Below, piece after piece: positions 1-5,511 of a DNA stretch of 5,604 nucleotides (the first letter of the stretch is position 1; each line of letters starts with the position of its first letter). This DNA comes from an uncultured Clostridia bacterium (lineage in GTDB: Bacteria; Bacillota; Clostridia; TANB77; CAG-508), in NCBI GenBank assembly GCA_934184665.1, contig CAKPSX010000039.1:1-5604 (forward strand). The letters run 5' to 3'. A model generated the notes under the pieces. It made no database searches. It was not told the DNA's origin and saw only the letters and a list, made by a program, of their open reading frames with translations. A program made the position numbers and the translations under genes.

Positions 1-458
1 GCAAGTTTTGAAATATTTCCAAGTAATGCACCAGCAAGCATTGATAATAATGTTTCTCTTGATGGTAATTTTGCTAATGTAATTATTTCTTCTGCTGTCA
101 TAACTTTACCTTCAATTACTCCACCTTTAATTTTGTATGTTTCGCTATCTTTGCTATAATTGTATATAGCTTTTGCTGTTTCTAAATAATCATCATTATT
201 CATTACTACTGCTGTAGGTCCTTCTAATAATGCATTATCAATTTCGATTCCAGCTTCTGCGAATGCTCTTCTTGTTATGTTATTTTTTATAACTTTGTAT
301 TCAGAATTAGATTTTCTTAATTCAGCTCTTAATCCTGTTACATCAGCTACATTGATTCCTCTGTAATCTGCTAAAAGTATTATTTTAGCTTCTTTCATTT
401 TTTCTGCTAATTTTGATACTTCTTCTTTCTTTTGGTTTAAGACTTTTTCACTTGCCAT
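1..458 (-). CDS. rplJ: 50S ribosomal protein L10 (3' end cut by window edge)
   Basis: L10 forms the base of the ribosomal stalk: it binds 23S rRNA next to L11 and carries the L7/L12 dimers that recruit translation GTPases. I translated this gene by hand: 152 codons are visible, beginning MASEKVLNQKKEEV. The family-typical segment at about residues 31-65 (ADYRGINVADVTGLR, then KVIKNNITRRA) and the GPTAVV stretch near residues 80-85 identify it. Family members have roughly 165-175 residues, so only the C-terminal helix that binds L7/L12 is missing, lost at the window edge and not through mutation. The start is fixed by an AGGAGGTG ribosome binding site at 469-476, 10 bases upstream. The gene follows rplA behind an L10-type leader, so it is probably autoregulated by the L10-L12 complex. 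rplL would be expected next, outside the window. Confidence 0.97.
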   Translation of the reverse strand, partial: MASEKVLNQKKEEVSKLAEKMKEAKIILLADYRGINVADVTGLRAELRKSNSEYKVIKNNITRRAFAEAGIEIDNALLEGPTAVVMNNDDYLETAKAIYNYSKDSETYKIKGGVIEGKVMTAEEIITLAKLPSRETLLSMLAGALLGNISKL

Positions 459-504
459 TTGTTTTTTTCACCTCCTGATAGGTTTGATTTTTATATTTTT
501 GTAA

Positions 505-598
505 CATAAAACGCAATCACTTGCCACGAGGCATAAAGATTGCGTTTGAATCTCATACCTCGGTAGGGCTTGTTGTTTGCCTACTGTCTATGGCATAT
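505..598 (-). promoter_or_regulatory. Ribosomal protein L10 leader (autoregulatory mRNA element)
   Basis: The transcribed strand between rplA and rplJ carries the hallmarks of the L10 leader family known upstream of rplJ-rplL. GTAGG (584-580) can pair with CCTAC (567-563), and CCTACCGAGG follows in the conserved order, giving the L10-binding arm. Downstream, CGAGGTAT (562-555) can pair with ATGCCTCG (534-527) over 8 pairs including one G-U. Alternatively ACGCAATC (545-538) can pair perfectly with GATTGCGT (518-511). These two pairings exclude each other, as expected of an antiterminator/terminator switch. In Bacillus subtilis the L10-L12 complex is known to regulate rplJL by attenuation; that it does so here is inference. 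The leader begins only about 7 bases after the rplA stop, so it is at least reached by readthrough from rplA. I see no convincing dedicated promoter. Confidence 0.9.
507..545 (-). terminator. Attenuator hairpin in the L10 leader
   Basis: A perfect 8-bp stem, ACGCAATC with GATTGCGT, encloses a 19-base loop and is followed on the minus strand by a short T run (GCGTTTTATG). The U tract is weak (four T, then ATGTT), which suits a conditional terminator better than a constitutive one. The rplJ ribosome binding site lies about 30 bases further downstream, so folding of this stem would act mainly through transcription and not by hiding the site. Confidence 0.6.
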
Positions 599-604
599 AT
601 ATAT

Positions 605-1288
605 TTATTTTTGGTTAATATAAATTCCAGGTCCCATTGTTGTTGATACAGATACACTTCTTATGTATTGTCCTTTTGCTGCTGCTGGTTTTGCTTTTAT
701 TATAGCATTCATGATTACATCATAGTTTTCTACTAATTTTTCTGTTCCAAATGAAACTTTACCAAATCCTAAGTGAATAATATTTGTTTTATCTAATCTA
801 TATTCAACTTTACCAGATTTAATTTCATTTATTGCTTTTGTTACATCCATTGTAACTGTTCCAGATTTAGGGTTTGGCATTAAACCTTTTGGTCCTAATA
901 CTTTACCTAATCTACCAACAACACCCATCATGTCTGGTGTAGCTACAACTACATCATAGTCAAACCAGTTTTCATTTTGGATTTTTGGTATTAATTCTTC
1001 AGCACCTACAAAGTCAGCTCCTGCTTTTTCAGCTTCTTCCGCTTTAGGTCCTTTAGCAAATACTAATACTTTTTGTGTTTTACCTGTACCATTTGGAAGT
1101 ACTACTGTACCTCTAACTTGTTGGTCAGCATGTTTTGAATCTACACCTAATTTTACGTGTAATTCAACTGTTTGATCAAATTTTGTTTTAGGCATTTTTT
1201 CAATTATATCTAAAGCCTCTTTGATTTCATATTCTTTTTTAGAATCTACTAATTTTGCACTTTCTGCATATCTTTTTGACATTTTCAT
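605..1288 (-). CDS. rplA: 50S ribosomal protein L1
   Basis: L1 binds helices 76-78 of 23S rRNA and forms the mobile L1 stalk that helps release deacylated tRNA from the E site; in several bacteria it also represses its own operon. The 227-residue product has normal family length. The best signature is GPKGLMPNPKSGTVT at residues 132-146. The fold is split: domain I is formed by about residues 1-67 and 160-227, and the inserted domain II lies between, including VVATPDMMGVVGRLGKVLGP. Two in-frame ATG codons lie close together (1288 and 1282). The AGGAGGA site at 1294-1300 is 5 bases from the first and 11 from the second, so I chose the first (MKMSKRYAES). The gene follows rplK by 55 bases and is followed directly by the L10 leader. 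Nothing in it looks abnormal. Confidence 0.98.
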   Translation of the reverse strand: MKMSKRYAESAKLVDSKKEYEIKEALDIIEKMPKTKFDQTVELHVKLGVDSKHADQQVRGTVVLPNGTGKTQKVLVFAKGPKAEEAEKAGADFVGAEELIPKIQNENWFDYDVVVATPDMMGVVGRLGKVLGPKGLMPNPKSGTVTMDVTKAINEIKSGKVEYRLDKTNIIHLGFGKVSFGTEKLVENYDVIMNAIIKAKPAAAKGQYIRSVSVSTTMGPGIYINQK

Positions 1289-1343
1289 TTTAATCCTCCT
1301 TTGGTCTTAACGAGCTATGCTCTCCCAATTATTTTATTTTTAA

Positions 1344-1772
1344 TTATTCTGTTACAACTACACCCATACTTCTAGCTGTTCCTTCTACCATGCTCATTGC
1401 AGTTTCTATTGATGCTGCATTTAAGTCTGGCATTTTTTGTTCAGCTATTGCTCTAACTTGTTCCTTTGTTATTTTAGCAACTTTATCTCTATTTGGTTTT
1501 CCTGAACCTTTTTCAATTTTGATTGCTTTTTTGATTAAAACTGCTACTGGTGGAACTTTTGTTATGAATGAGAATGTTTTATCTTTATATACTGTTATAA
1601 CAACTGGTACTATAAATCCTGCTTGGCTTGCTGTTCTGTCATTGAATTCTTTAACAAATTGCATGATATTAATACCACTACCTCCTAATGCTGGTCCAAC
1701 TGGTGGAGCTGGAGTAGCTTTAGCTGCTTCTATTTGTAATTTTATTATATTTGAAATTTCTTTTTCTGCCAT
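1344..1772 (-). CDS. rplK: 50S ribosomal protein L11
   Basis: L11 binds the GTPase-associated centre of 23S rRNA (helices 43-44), helps factor-dependent GTP hydrolysis, is needed for RelA to sense uncharged tRNA, and forms part of the thiopeptide binding site. The 142-residue product is of normal length. The N-terminal domain contains the proline-rich loop PAPPVGPALG (residues 21-30); the C-terminal RNA-binding domain contains KKAIKIEKGSGKPN (81-94) and ends with GTARSMGVVV (131-140). The prolines around which thiopeptides bind are present, but the flanking residues differ from the usual form (IEAAKA where Bacillus has IPAGKA, and GPALGG where GPALGQ is common). The start has a strong AGGAGGCG site (1782-1789) that begins immediately after the nusG stop codon, leaving a 17-base gap. 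This close spacing supports co-transcription with nusG. Confidence 0.98.
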   Translation of the reverse strand: MAEKEISNIIKLQIEAAKATPAPPVGPALGGSGINIMQFVKEFNDRTASQAGFIVPVVITVYKDKTFSFITKVPPVAVLIKKAIKIEKGSGKPNRDKVAKITKEQVRAIAEQKMPDLNAASIETAMSMVEGTARSMGVVVTE

Positions 1773-1789
1773 TTAAAATTTCGCCTCCT

Positions 1790-2326
1790 TTAATTTACTT
1801 TTTGTATTTGTGAAAATTCTAATTCTACAGGAGTTTCCCTTCCAAACATAGATATTAAAACTTTTACTTTGTGCTTTTCTTTATTTATTTCTTGAACAGT
1901 TCCTATTGAGTCTTTAAATGCTCCATTTAATATTTGAACAGAGTCATTTATATCATAATCTACATTAATTGTAGCTTCTTCAAATCCCATTGCTCTAATT
2001 TCTTCATCTGTTAAAGGTATTGGGTCTGTTCCAGATCCAACAAAACCAGTAACACCTCTAGTATTTCTAACAATGTACCATGTTTCCTCTGTTACTATCA
2101 TTTTAATTAATACATAACCTGGAAATACTTTTTTTAGATTTGCTTTTCTTTTTCCTTCTTTTATTTCTATTTGCTCTTCCATAGGAACAACAATATCAAA
2201 GAAGTATTCTTCTAACTCTCTATTTTTTACTGTTTTTTCAAGGTCAGTTTTAACTTTATTTTCATAACCTGAATATGTATGAACTACATACCATCTTGGT
2301 TCCATATCATAATCTTTTTGAGACAT
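1790..2326 (-). CDS. nusG: Transcription termination/antitermination factor NusG
   Basis: NusG binds RNA polymerase at the clamp helices, modulates pausing and termination, and through its KOW domain can link RNA polymerase to the ribosome or to Rho. The 178-residue protein has the standard two-domain layout. The NGN domain spans roughly residues 10-115, with RWYVVHTYSGYE (11-22), KVFPGYVLIKM (66-76) and NTRGVTGFVG (88-97). The KOW domain spans about 127-178, with an SVQILNGAFKDSIGTV core and a GRETPVEL strand. The start is set by the AAGGAGGT site at 2333-2340; the later in-frame Met8 has no such site. The gene lies 15 bases after secE in the conserved secE-nusG order. Length and motifs give no sign of insertion or loss. 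Confidence 0.98.
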   Translation of the reverse strand: MSQKDYDMEPRWYVVHTYSGYENKVKTDLEKTVKNRELEEYFFDIVVPMEEQIEIKEGKRKANLKKVFPGYVLIKMIVTEETWYIVRNTRGVTGFVGSGTDPIPLTDEEIRAMGFEEATINVDYDINDSVQILNGAFKDSIGTVQEINKEKHKVKVLISMFGRETPVELEFSQIQKVN

Positions 2327-2341
2327 TTATTGACCTCCTTA

Positions 2342-2728
2342 TTATTGTTCTGTATTTGTTTGATCACCATTTTCAGATGTTTCAGCATTTTCTTCTGTTG
2401 TTGTAGTTGAATCTTCTTGTTGTTCTGTTGAAGTTGATTCTTCGCTATTTGTTTCTGTTGAGTTGTTTTCTGTATTTTCAGTATTAGCGTTTTCTTCACC
2501 ATTATATTTGTCATTAACTACACTTTGAAGATTATATACAATCTCTTTATTTCCAAACTCAAATGCTATATCTAATACAAATACCAATACAGCACTTATT
2601 AATACTATTGCGACTACCGCACTTGTATTATTTAATAATTGCTTTGGTGTTGGCCATATTACTTTTTTTAATTCTGCCTTAAAATCTTTAAAAAAATGCT
2701 TATTTTGTTTATTTTCTTTTTTAGCCAT
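2342..2728 (-). CDS. secE: Preprotein translocase subunit SecE with long acidic C-terminal tail
   Basis: SecE is the clamp-like membrane subunit that stabilises SecY in the SecYEG protein-export channel. The core is typical of single-span Gram-positive SecE: a Lys-rich N terminus, the amphipathic surface helix with ELKKVIWPTPKQ (residues 19-30), and one membrane segment at about residues 35-56. Single-span homologues are usually about 60-75 residues; this one has 128. Residues about 76-128 form a low-complexity tail almost entirely of Glu, Thr, Asn, Ser and Gln (for example TENTENNSTETN and STTTTEENAETS), with only one Lys or Arg-free acidic character and no hydrophobic segment. From the known topology of SecE this tail should lie outside the cytoplasm. 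The start has an AAGGAGGA site at 2735-2742. The gene sits between rpmG (27-base gap) and nusG (15-base gap). The tail's function is unknown; identity of the core is secure. Confidence 0.95.
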   Translation of the reverse strand: MAKKENKQNKHFFKDFKAELKKVIWPTPKQLLNNTSAVVAIVLISAVLVFVLDIAFEFGNKEIVYNLQSVVNDKYNGEENANTENTENNSTETNSEESTSTEQQEDSTTTTEENAETSENGDQTNTEQ

Positions 2729-2755
2729 TTTATTTCCTCCTTAAAATAGCTTTTA

Positions 2756-2920
2756 CTATTTAGTTTCTTTGTGTGTTGTACGTTTTTTACAGTGTTTACA
2801 ATATTTAACTATTTCTAGTCTATCTGTGTTGTTTCTTTTATTTTTTGATGTCATGTAGTTTCTTCTTTTACATTCTGTACATTCTAATATTATATTTTCT
2901 CTTGGTCCTTTAGCTGCCAT
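2756..2920 (-). CDS. rpmG: 50S ribosomal protein L33, zinc-binding (C+) form
   Basis: This small gene was found by reading the minus strand directly: 54 codons, beginning MAAKGPRENIILECTECK and ending with TAG at 2756-2758. L33 sits on the large subunit near the E site. Two CxxC pairs, C14/C17 (ECTECK) and C41/C44 (YCKHCK), form the four-cysteine zinc ribbon that separates the zinc-binding paralogue from the cysteine-free form made by some bacteria under zinc limitation. The middle carries the expected RRNYMTSKNKRN segment. A GGAGGTG site at 2928-2934 lies 7 bases before the ATG. It is the first gene of the rpmG-secE-nusG operon and its promoter is about 80 bases upstream. Length and motifs match the family fully. 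Confidence 0.97.
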   Translation of the reverse strand: MAAKGPRENIILECTECKRRNYMTSKNKRNNTDRLEIVKYCKHCKKRTTHKETK

Positions 2921-2972
2921 TTAAATACACCTCCGAATTTCTTAACCTTTACTTTTTTTGAAACGATGTGAA

Positions 2973-2992
2973 CATATGTAAACTAACATATG
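2973..2992 (-). repeat. Perfect inverted repeat at the operon transcript start
   Basis: CATATGT and ACATATG are perfect 7-bp inverted arms separated by 6 bases (20 bases in all). The repeat begins within a base or two of the predicted transcription start of the rpmG operon. It could be an operator overlapping the early transcribed region, or a 5'-terminal RNA hairpin that protects the mRNA. It is A+T-rich and has no following T run, so it is not a terminator. The arms are seen directly; either role is inference. Confidence 0.55.
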
Positions 2993-2999
2993 CTTGAAT

Positions 3000-3028
3000 A
3001 TTTTACCACTTTTTCCTGCTTGTGTCAA
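3000..3028 (-). promoter_or_regulatory. Sigma-A promoter of the rpmG-secE-nusG-rplKA operon
   Basis: Read on the minus strand, TTGACA (3028-3023) is followed after exactly 17 bases by TAAAAT (3005-3000). The first hexamer is a perfect -35 and the second differs from TATAAT at one base. Transcription should begin near 2993, giving a 5' untranslated region of about 70 bases before rpmG. The -35 box starts only 10 bases beyond the stop codon of the upstream flavin reductase gene. Confidence 0.88.
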
Positions 3029-3038
3029 TGGGTTTCGC

Positions 3039-3617
3039 TTATTTTTTTCTTCTTTTTTTGTTTTTCTGTACTGAGTATCCAAATTTACCTACTTTTTTAC
3101 CTAATTCATTATATTTTCCATTTGAATATGCTATTAAATTGCATTTTGAAATATCAAATGCTCCTTTGTCATCAATATATTTTTCATCTGCATTTATTGC
3201 AACAACTTCTGCTATAAACATGTGATGACTGCCTAATTCTTTTATTTCTTTTACCTTACATTCAACTGAAACTGGACTTTCTTTTATCATTGGGCATTTT
3301 ACAAAATTAGCTTTTTCTTTTGTTAATTTCATCTCTTTAAATTTATCAACTTTTGCACCTGTTTTTACACCACACCAATCTGTTGCATATGCTAAATCTT
3401 TTGTTGTTAAATTTATAACAAACTCTTTGCTTTCTTTTATTATCTGATATGAATATCTCGTAGGTCTTACAGAAATATATACCATTGCTGGATCAGTGTT
3501 TATTATGCCTGTCCATGCCACTGTTATTATATTTGATTTTTCCATTGTACCACATGATACCATAACAACTGGTAATGGATATAAAAAAGTGCCTGGTTTC
3601 CACGTAACTTTTGACAT
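3039..3617 (-). CDS. Flavin reductase-like (FMN-binding split-barrel) protein
   Basis: Proteins of this family bind FMN in a split beta-barrel and either reduce free flavin with NAD(P)H or act as electron carriers (flavoredoxins) in anaerobes. The 192-residue length is normal. Identifying stretches are PLPVVMVSCGT (15-24), NIITVAWTGIINTDPAMVY (29-47), ISVRPTRYSY (48-57), EFVINL (65-70) and GSHHMFIAEVVAINAD (129-144); the first four form the flavin-binding face. It ends in an unusually basic tail, KNKKRRKK, encoded by runs of A. The start has an AAAGGGGTGA site at 3623-3632. It is divergent from the HD-domain gene and lies directly upstream of the rpmG operon on the same strand, with no terminator between. 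Its partner dehydrogenase or substrate cannot be deduced from this context. Family assignment is firm, exact reaction is not. Confidence 0.9.
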   Translation of the reverse strand: MSKVTWKPGTFLYPLPVVMVSCGTMEKSNIITVAWTGIINTDPAMVYISVRPTRYSYQIIKESKEFVINLTTKDLAYATDWCGVKTGAKVDKFKEMKLTKEKANFVKCPMIKESPVSVECKVKEIKELGSHHMFIAEVVAINADEKYIDDKGAFDISKCNLIAYSNGKYNELGKKVGKFGYSVQKNKKRRKK

Positions 3618-3645
3618 CTATCTCACCCCTTTATACACTTTTCAT

Positions 3646-3654
3646 ATTTTATCA
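3646..3654 (-). promoter_or_regulatory. Possible extended -10 promoter of the flavin reductase gene
   Basis: On the minus strand, TGATAAAAT forms an extended -10 element (TG, one base, then TAAAAT) about 30 bases upstream of the start codon. The -35 position at the standard distance (TAGCAT) is poor, so recognition would depend on the extended -10. The start of transcription would be near 3639. In such A+T-rich sequence this match could be chance. Confidence 0.4.
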
Positions 3655-3681
3655 CTTTATTTTTAAAAATGCTAGTACTTA

Positions 3682-3709
3682 TTGACTTTTCTTATTTTTA
3701 ATATATAAT
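3682..3709 (+). promoter_or_regulatory. Sigma-A promoter of the HD-domain gene
   Basis: TTGACT (3682-3687) is followed after 16 bases by a perfect TATAAT (3704-3709). Transcription should begin near 3716, leaving a short leader of about 20 bases before the preferred ATG at 3737. The promoter is back-to-back with the proposed flavin reductase promoter, so the two genes may share a control region. Confidence 0.75.
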
Positions 3710-3723
3710 GATAAAAAAACTCG

Positions 3724-3728
3724 AAGGA
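3724..3728 (+). promoter_or_regulatory. Ribosome binding site that decides the HD gene start
   Basis: AAGGA lies 8 bases before the ATG at 3737, a normal distance. The earlier in-frame ATG at 3728 shares a base with this site and has no other purine-rich site upstream, so it is probably not used. Choosing 3737 removes three residues (MSK) from the longest possible protein. Confidence 0.6.
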
Positions 3729-3736
3729 TGTCGAAA

Positions 3737-5392
3737 ATGAATTTAGAAGATATGCAATCAAAAGAAAGTCTTATTCAAGAATTTTTTACATGGCTTTTTG
3801 ATGATAAAAGAATTGTTAATAAAAAAATAGAATTAAATAAGGAATTTGATATTAGTCTAGCACCATATTATATGGATCCAAATATTTATTATCCTCAACA
3901 AGTTGCTGATTTTTTCAATACAACAGCGATGAAACGTTTAGGTAGAATTTCTCAATTATCATTAGCTATAGATTCCTTTCCAAATACTTATCATAATCGT
4001 CTTGAACACTCAAAAGGAGCCTATAACAGAAAGTTAGAAGAAATGCTATATAACTTTAAAAACCCTGATTGGAAAAAGTACGTAGAAGATAATAATTTAA
4101 AATTATATATTGTTGGTGATTTAATAAAAATTGCAGGACATGATATTGGTCATTTTCCTCTTTCACATGCATTTGAAGAAGAAATTTATAATACACATGA
4201 AGCTCATGAAATTATAGGTGAAAGAATTATGTGTGAAAATGAGGAAATACAAAATATTTATAAATCTATAAGCCCTGAATTGCCAGGGATTATAAAAGAA
4301 TTATACGAAAAAGATATTTTTAATTTTAATATACATAATGAAGGAAGTTATGATGTTGATAGAATGGACTATTTATCACGTGATACACTTTATTTGGGTT
4401 TGCCTGAAAGAATTTCTACACAAATGTATAAGAGAATTGCAGTAAAATGTGACGAAAATGGTAAGCCAATTGAATCTGATGATTTTAGTATTACTCCAGA
4501 TAGCAACAGTGTTACATTTGTCGATGTTTATGATTATAATTCATTAAGTCAAATAGAAAAACTACTAGATTTAAGATATAGGCTATATCTTAATTGTTAT
4601 TTTTCAGATAGAACCAAAATAAATGAATGTGTGATAGGTTGTTTTCTAGATGCTTTATTAAGAAGTAATTCTAGTATTGGAAAAGATTTAAAAGATTTCA
4701 TAAGAAATTTACAATCTCAAGATATCCATAATGCTGATTTATCAGAATTTATAAAATGGGATGATATAAGACTTTTTGAAAATATTCTTAGTATAGCAGA
4801 AAATCACGAAGATAAAAATATAAGGGATTTAGCAACAATGGTTATACCAACAATGGACTCTTTCCTAACTTTATTATATAGCCATTTTAACATTCATAAT
4901 ACTCAAGAGTTCAATAAACATGATAAAGATTTTTTAAAAAACATAAAAAGATTAATTACAAGTGATAGTAATTTTGCAAAAAATCTAAGAAATCCTAATT
5001 TTGTATTTAAAAATACTGTATTTAATGAAAATGAAATACAACCGTCTTCTGACGCAAATATATCAAGTTTCTCATATAAACTTAGTGCATATAAAAAGAA
5101 AGAACCTATATATATCAGAGATAGAAATGGTAAAATATATGAACTTTCAAGACATCCTGAAAGAAAATGTGATTGGGATAAAAAAAGTACAACAGTGCAA
5201 ATGCAATGTGCATATTTACCTTATTTAAGATTTAATGGTGTTCCTAATGAAGAAATAGATAGGATAAGAACAGATTTTTCAAATACTAAAAGTAAAAGTA
5301 TTAATAGAATTGATATTAAAATAAATTCTAAAGTTAATATGCAACCTTTGCAAGTAGGTCATAGCATTGAGGATACATTTTTAGAGCTATAA
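3737..5392 (+). CDS. HD-domain phosphohydrolase, SAMHD1/YwfO-like (probable dNTPase)
   Basis: Members of this HD superfamily branch (COG1078-like; YwfO, SAMHD1, relatives of Dgt) are metal-dependent enzymes that split dNTPs into deoxynucleosides and triphosphate. Counting from the ATG at 3737 (551 residues): MKRLGRISQLSLA (65-77) leads to RLEHS with metal ligand H91; HDIGHFPLSH (135-144) supplies H135 and D136 plus H139 and H144; HEAHE (154-158) gives the HE pair equivalent to SAMHD1 H233; and DVDRMDYLSRD (206-216) supplies D208, matching SAMHD1 D311, with R209 and Y212 matching K312 and Y315. All four metal ligands are therefore present and activity is likely. The HD core ends near residue 290; the remaining roughly 260 residues are mostly helical-looking and polar, and I do not recognise them. 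No signal peptide or membrane span is seen. The gene stands alone, with its own promoter and terminator. Substrate and biological role (nucleotide balance or phage defence) are inference. Confidence 0.9.
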   Translation: MNLEDMQSKESLIQEFFTWLFDDKRIVNKKIELNKEFDISLAPYYMDPNIYYPQQVADFFNTTAMKRLGRISQLSLAIDSFPNTYHNRLEHSKGAYNRKLEEMLYNFKNPDWKKYVEDNNLKLYIVGDLIKIAGHDIGHFPLSHAFEEEIYNTHEAHEIIGERIMCENEEIQNIYKSISPELPGIIKELYEKDIFNFNIHNEGSYDVDRMDYLSRDTLYLGLPERISTQMYKRIAVKCDENGKPIESDDFSITPDSNSVTFVDVYDYNSLSQIEKLLDLRYRLYLNCYFSDRTKINECVIGCFLDALLRSNSSIGKDLKDFIRNLQSQDIHNADLSEFIKWDDIRLFENILSIAENHEDKNIRDLATMVIPTMDSFLTLLYSHFNIHNTQEFNKHDKDFLKNIKRLITSDSNFAKNLRNPNFVFKNTVFNENEIQPSSDANISSFSYKLSAYKKKEPIYIRDRNGKIYELSRHPERKCDWDKKSTTVQMQCAYLPYLRFNGVPNEEIDRIRTDFSNTKSKSINRIDIKINSKVNMQPLQVGHSIEDTFLEL

Positions 5393-5435
5393 ATATTTAT
5401 TTAAATATGAGTAAAAATTTTATAGATATAAAAGT

Positions 5436-5491
5436 AAGAGTATAGATTAAAATTGCAAAAACTTGCAGTTCTAATTTATACTCTTTTATTT
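5436..5491 (+). terminator. Terminator after the HD-domain gene, probably bidirectional
   Basis: AAGAGTATAGATTA (5436-5449) pairs with TAATTTATACTCTT (5472-5485): 14 pairs with one G-U. An inner stem, TGCAA with TTGCA around an AAAC loop, extends the hairpin after a small internal loop. It is followed on the plus strand by TTTTATTT. On the opposite strand it is followed by CTTACTTTTATA, so it may also stop transcripts coming from the convergent 5S rRNA gene. Confidence 0.85.
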
Positions 5492-5511
5492 ATTATATAA
5501 AACATAAAAAA

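Noticed and set aside
1312..1322. Small hairpin GAGC/GCTC in the rplK-rplA gap
   Set aside because: A 4-bp stem with a 3-base loop and no T run on the transcribed side is too weak for a terminator, and the ribosome binding site of rplA lies outside it.
1390..1776. Plus-strand open frame of 128 codons opposite rplK
   Set aside because: It lies wholly antisense to a clear L11 gene, has no ribosome binding site, and its hydrophobic look comes from the complement of Lys- and Ala-rich codons.
2284..2514. Minus-strand open frame of 76 codons across the secE tail and nusG start
   Set aside because: It is an out-of-frame reading of the A-rich SecE tail (Gln/Lys-rich), crosses two well-supported genes and has no recognisable motif.
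2990..3225. Two overlapping short plus-strand frames near the rpmG promoter
   Set aside because: Both are antisense to the flavin reductase gene and the promoter, and are made of Phe/Leu from T runs, which is composition rather than coding signal.
5001..5228. Short plus-strand frame inside the HD-domain gene
   Set aside because: It is a shifted reading of the same strand within a gene whose main frame is continuous and well supported.
5393..5408. A+T-only inverted repeat ATATTTA/TAAATAT just after the HD gene stop
   Set aside because: It has a 2-base gap, no G-C pair and no T run; such palindromes are expected by chance at this base composition, and a much better terminator follows.
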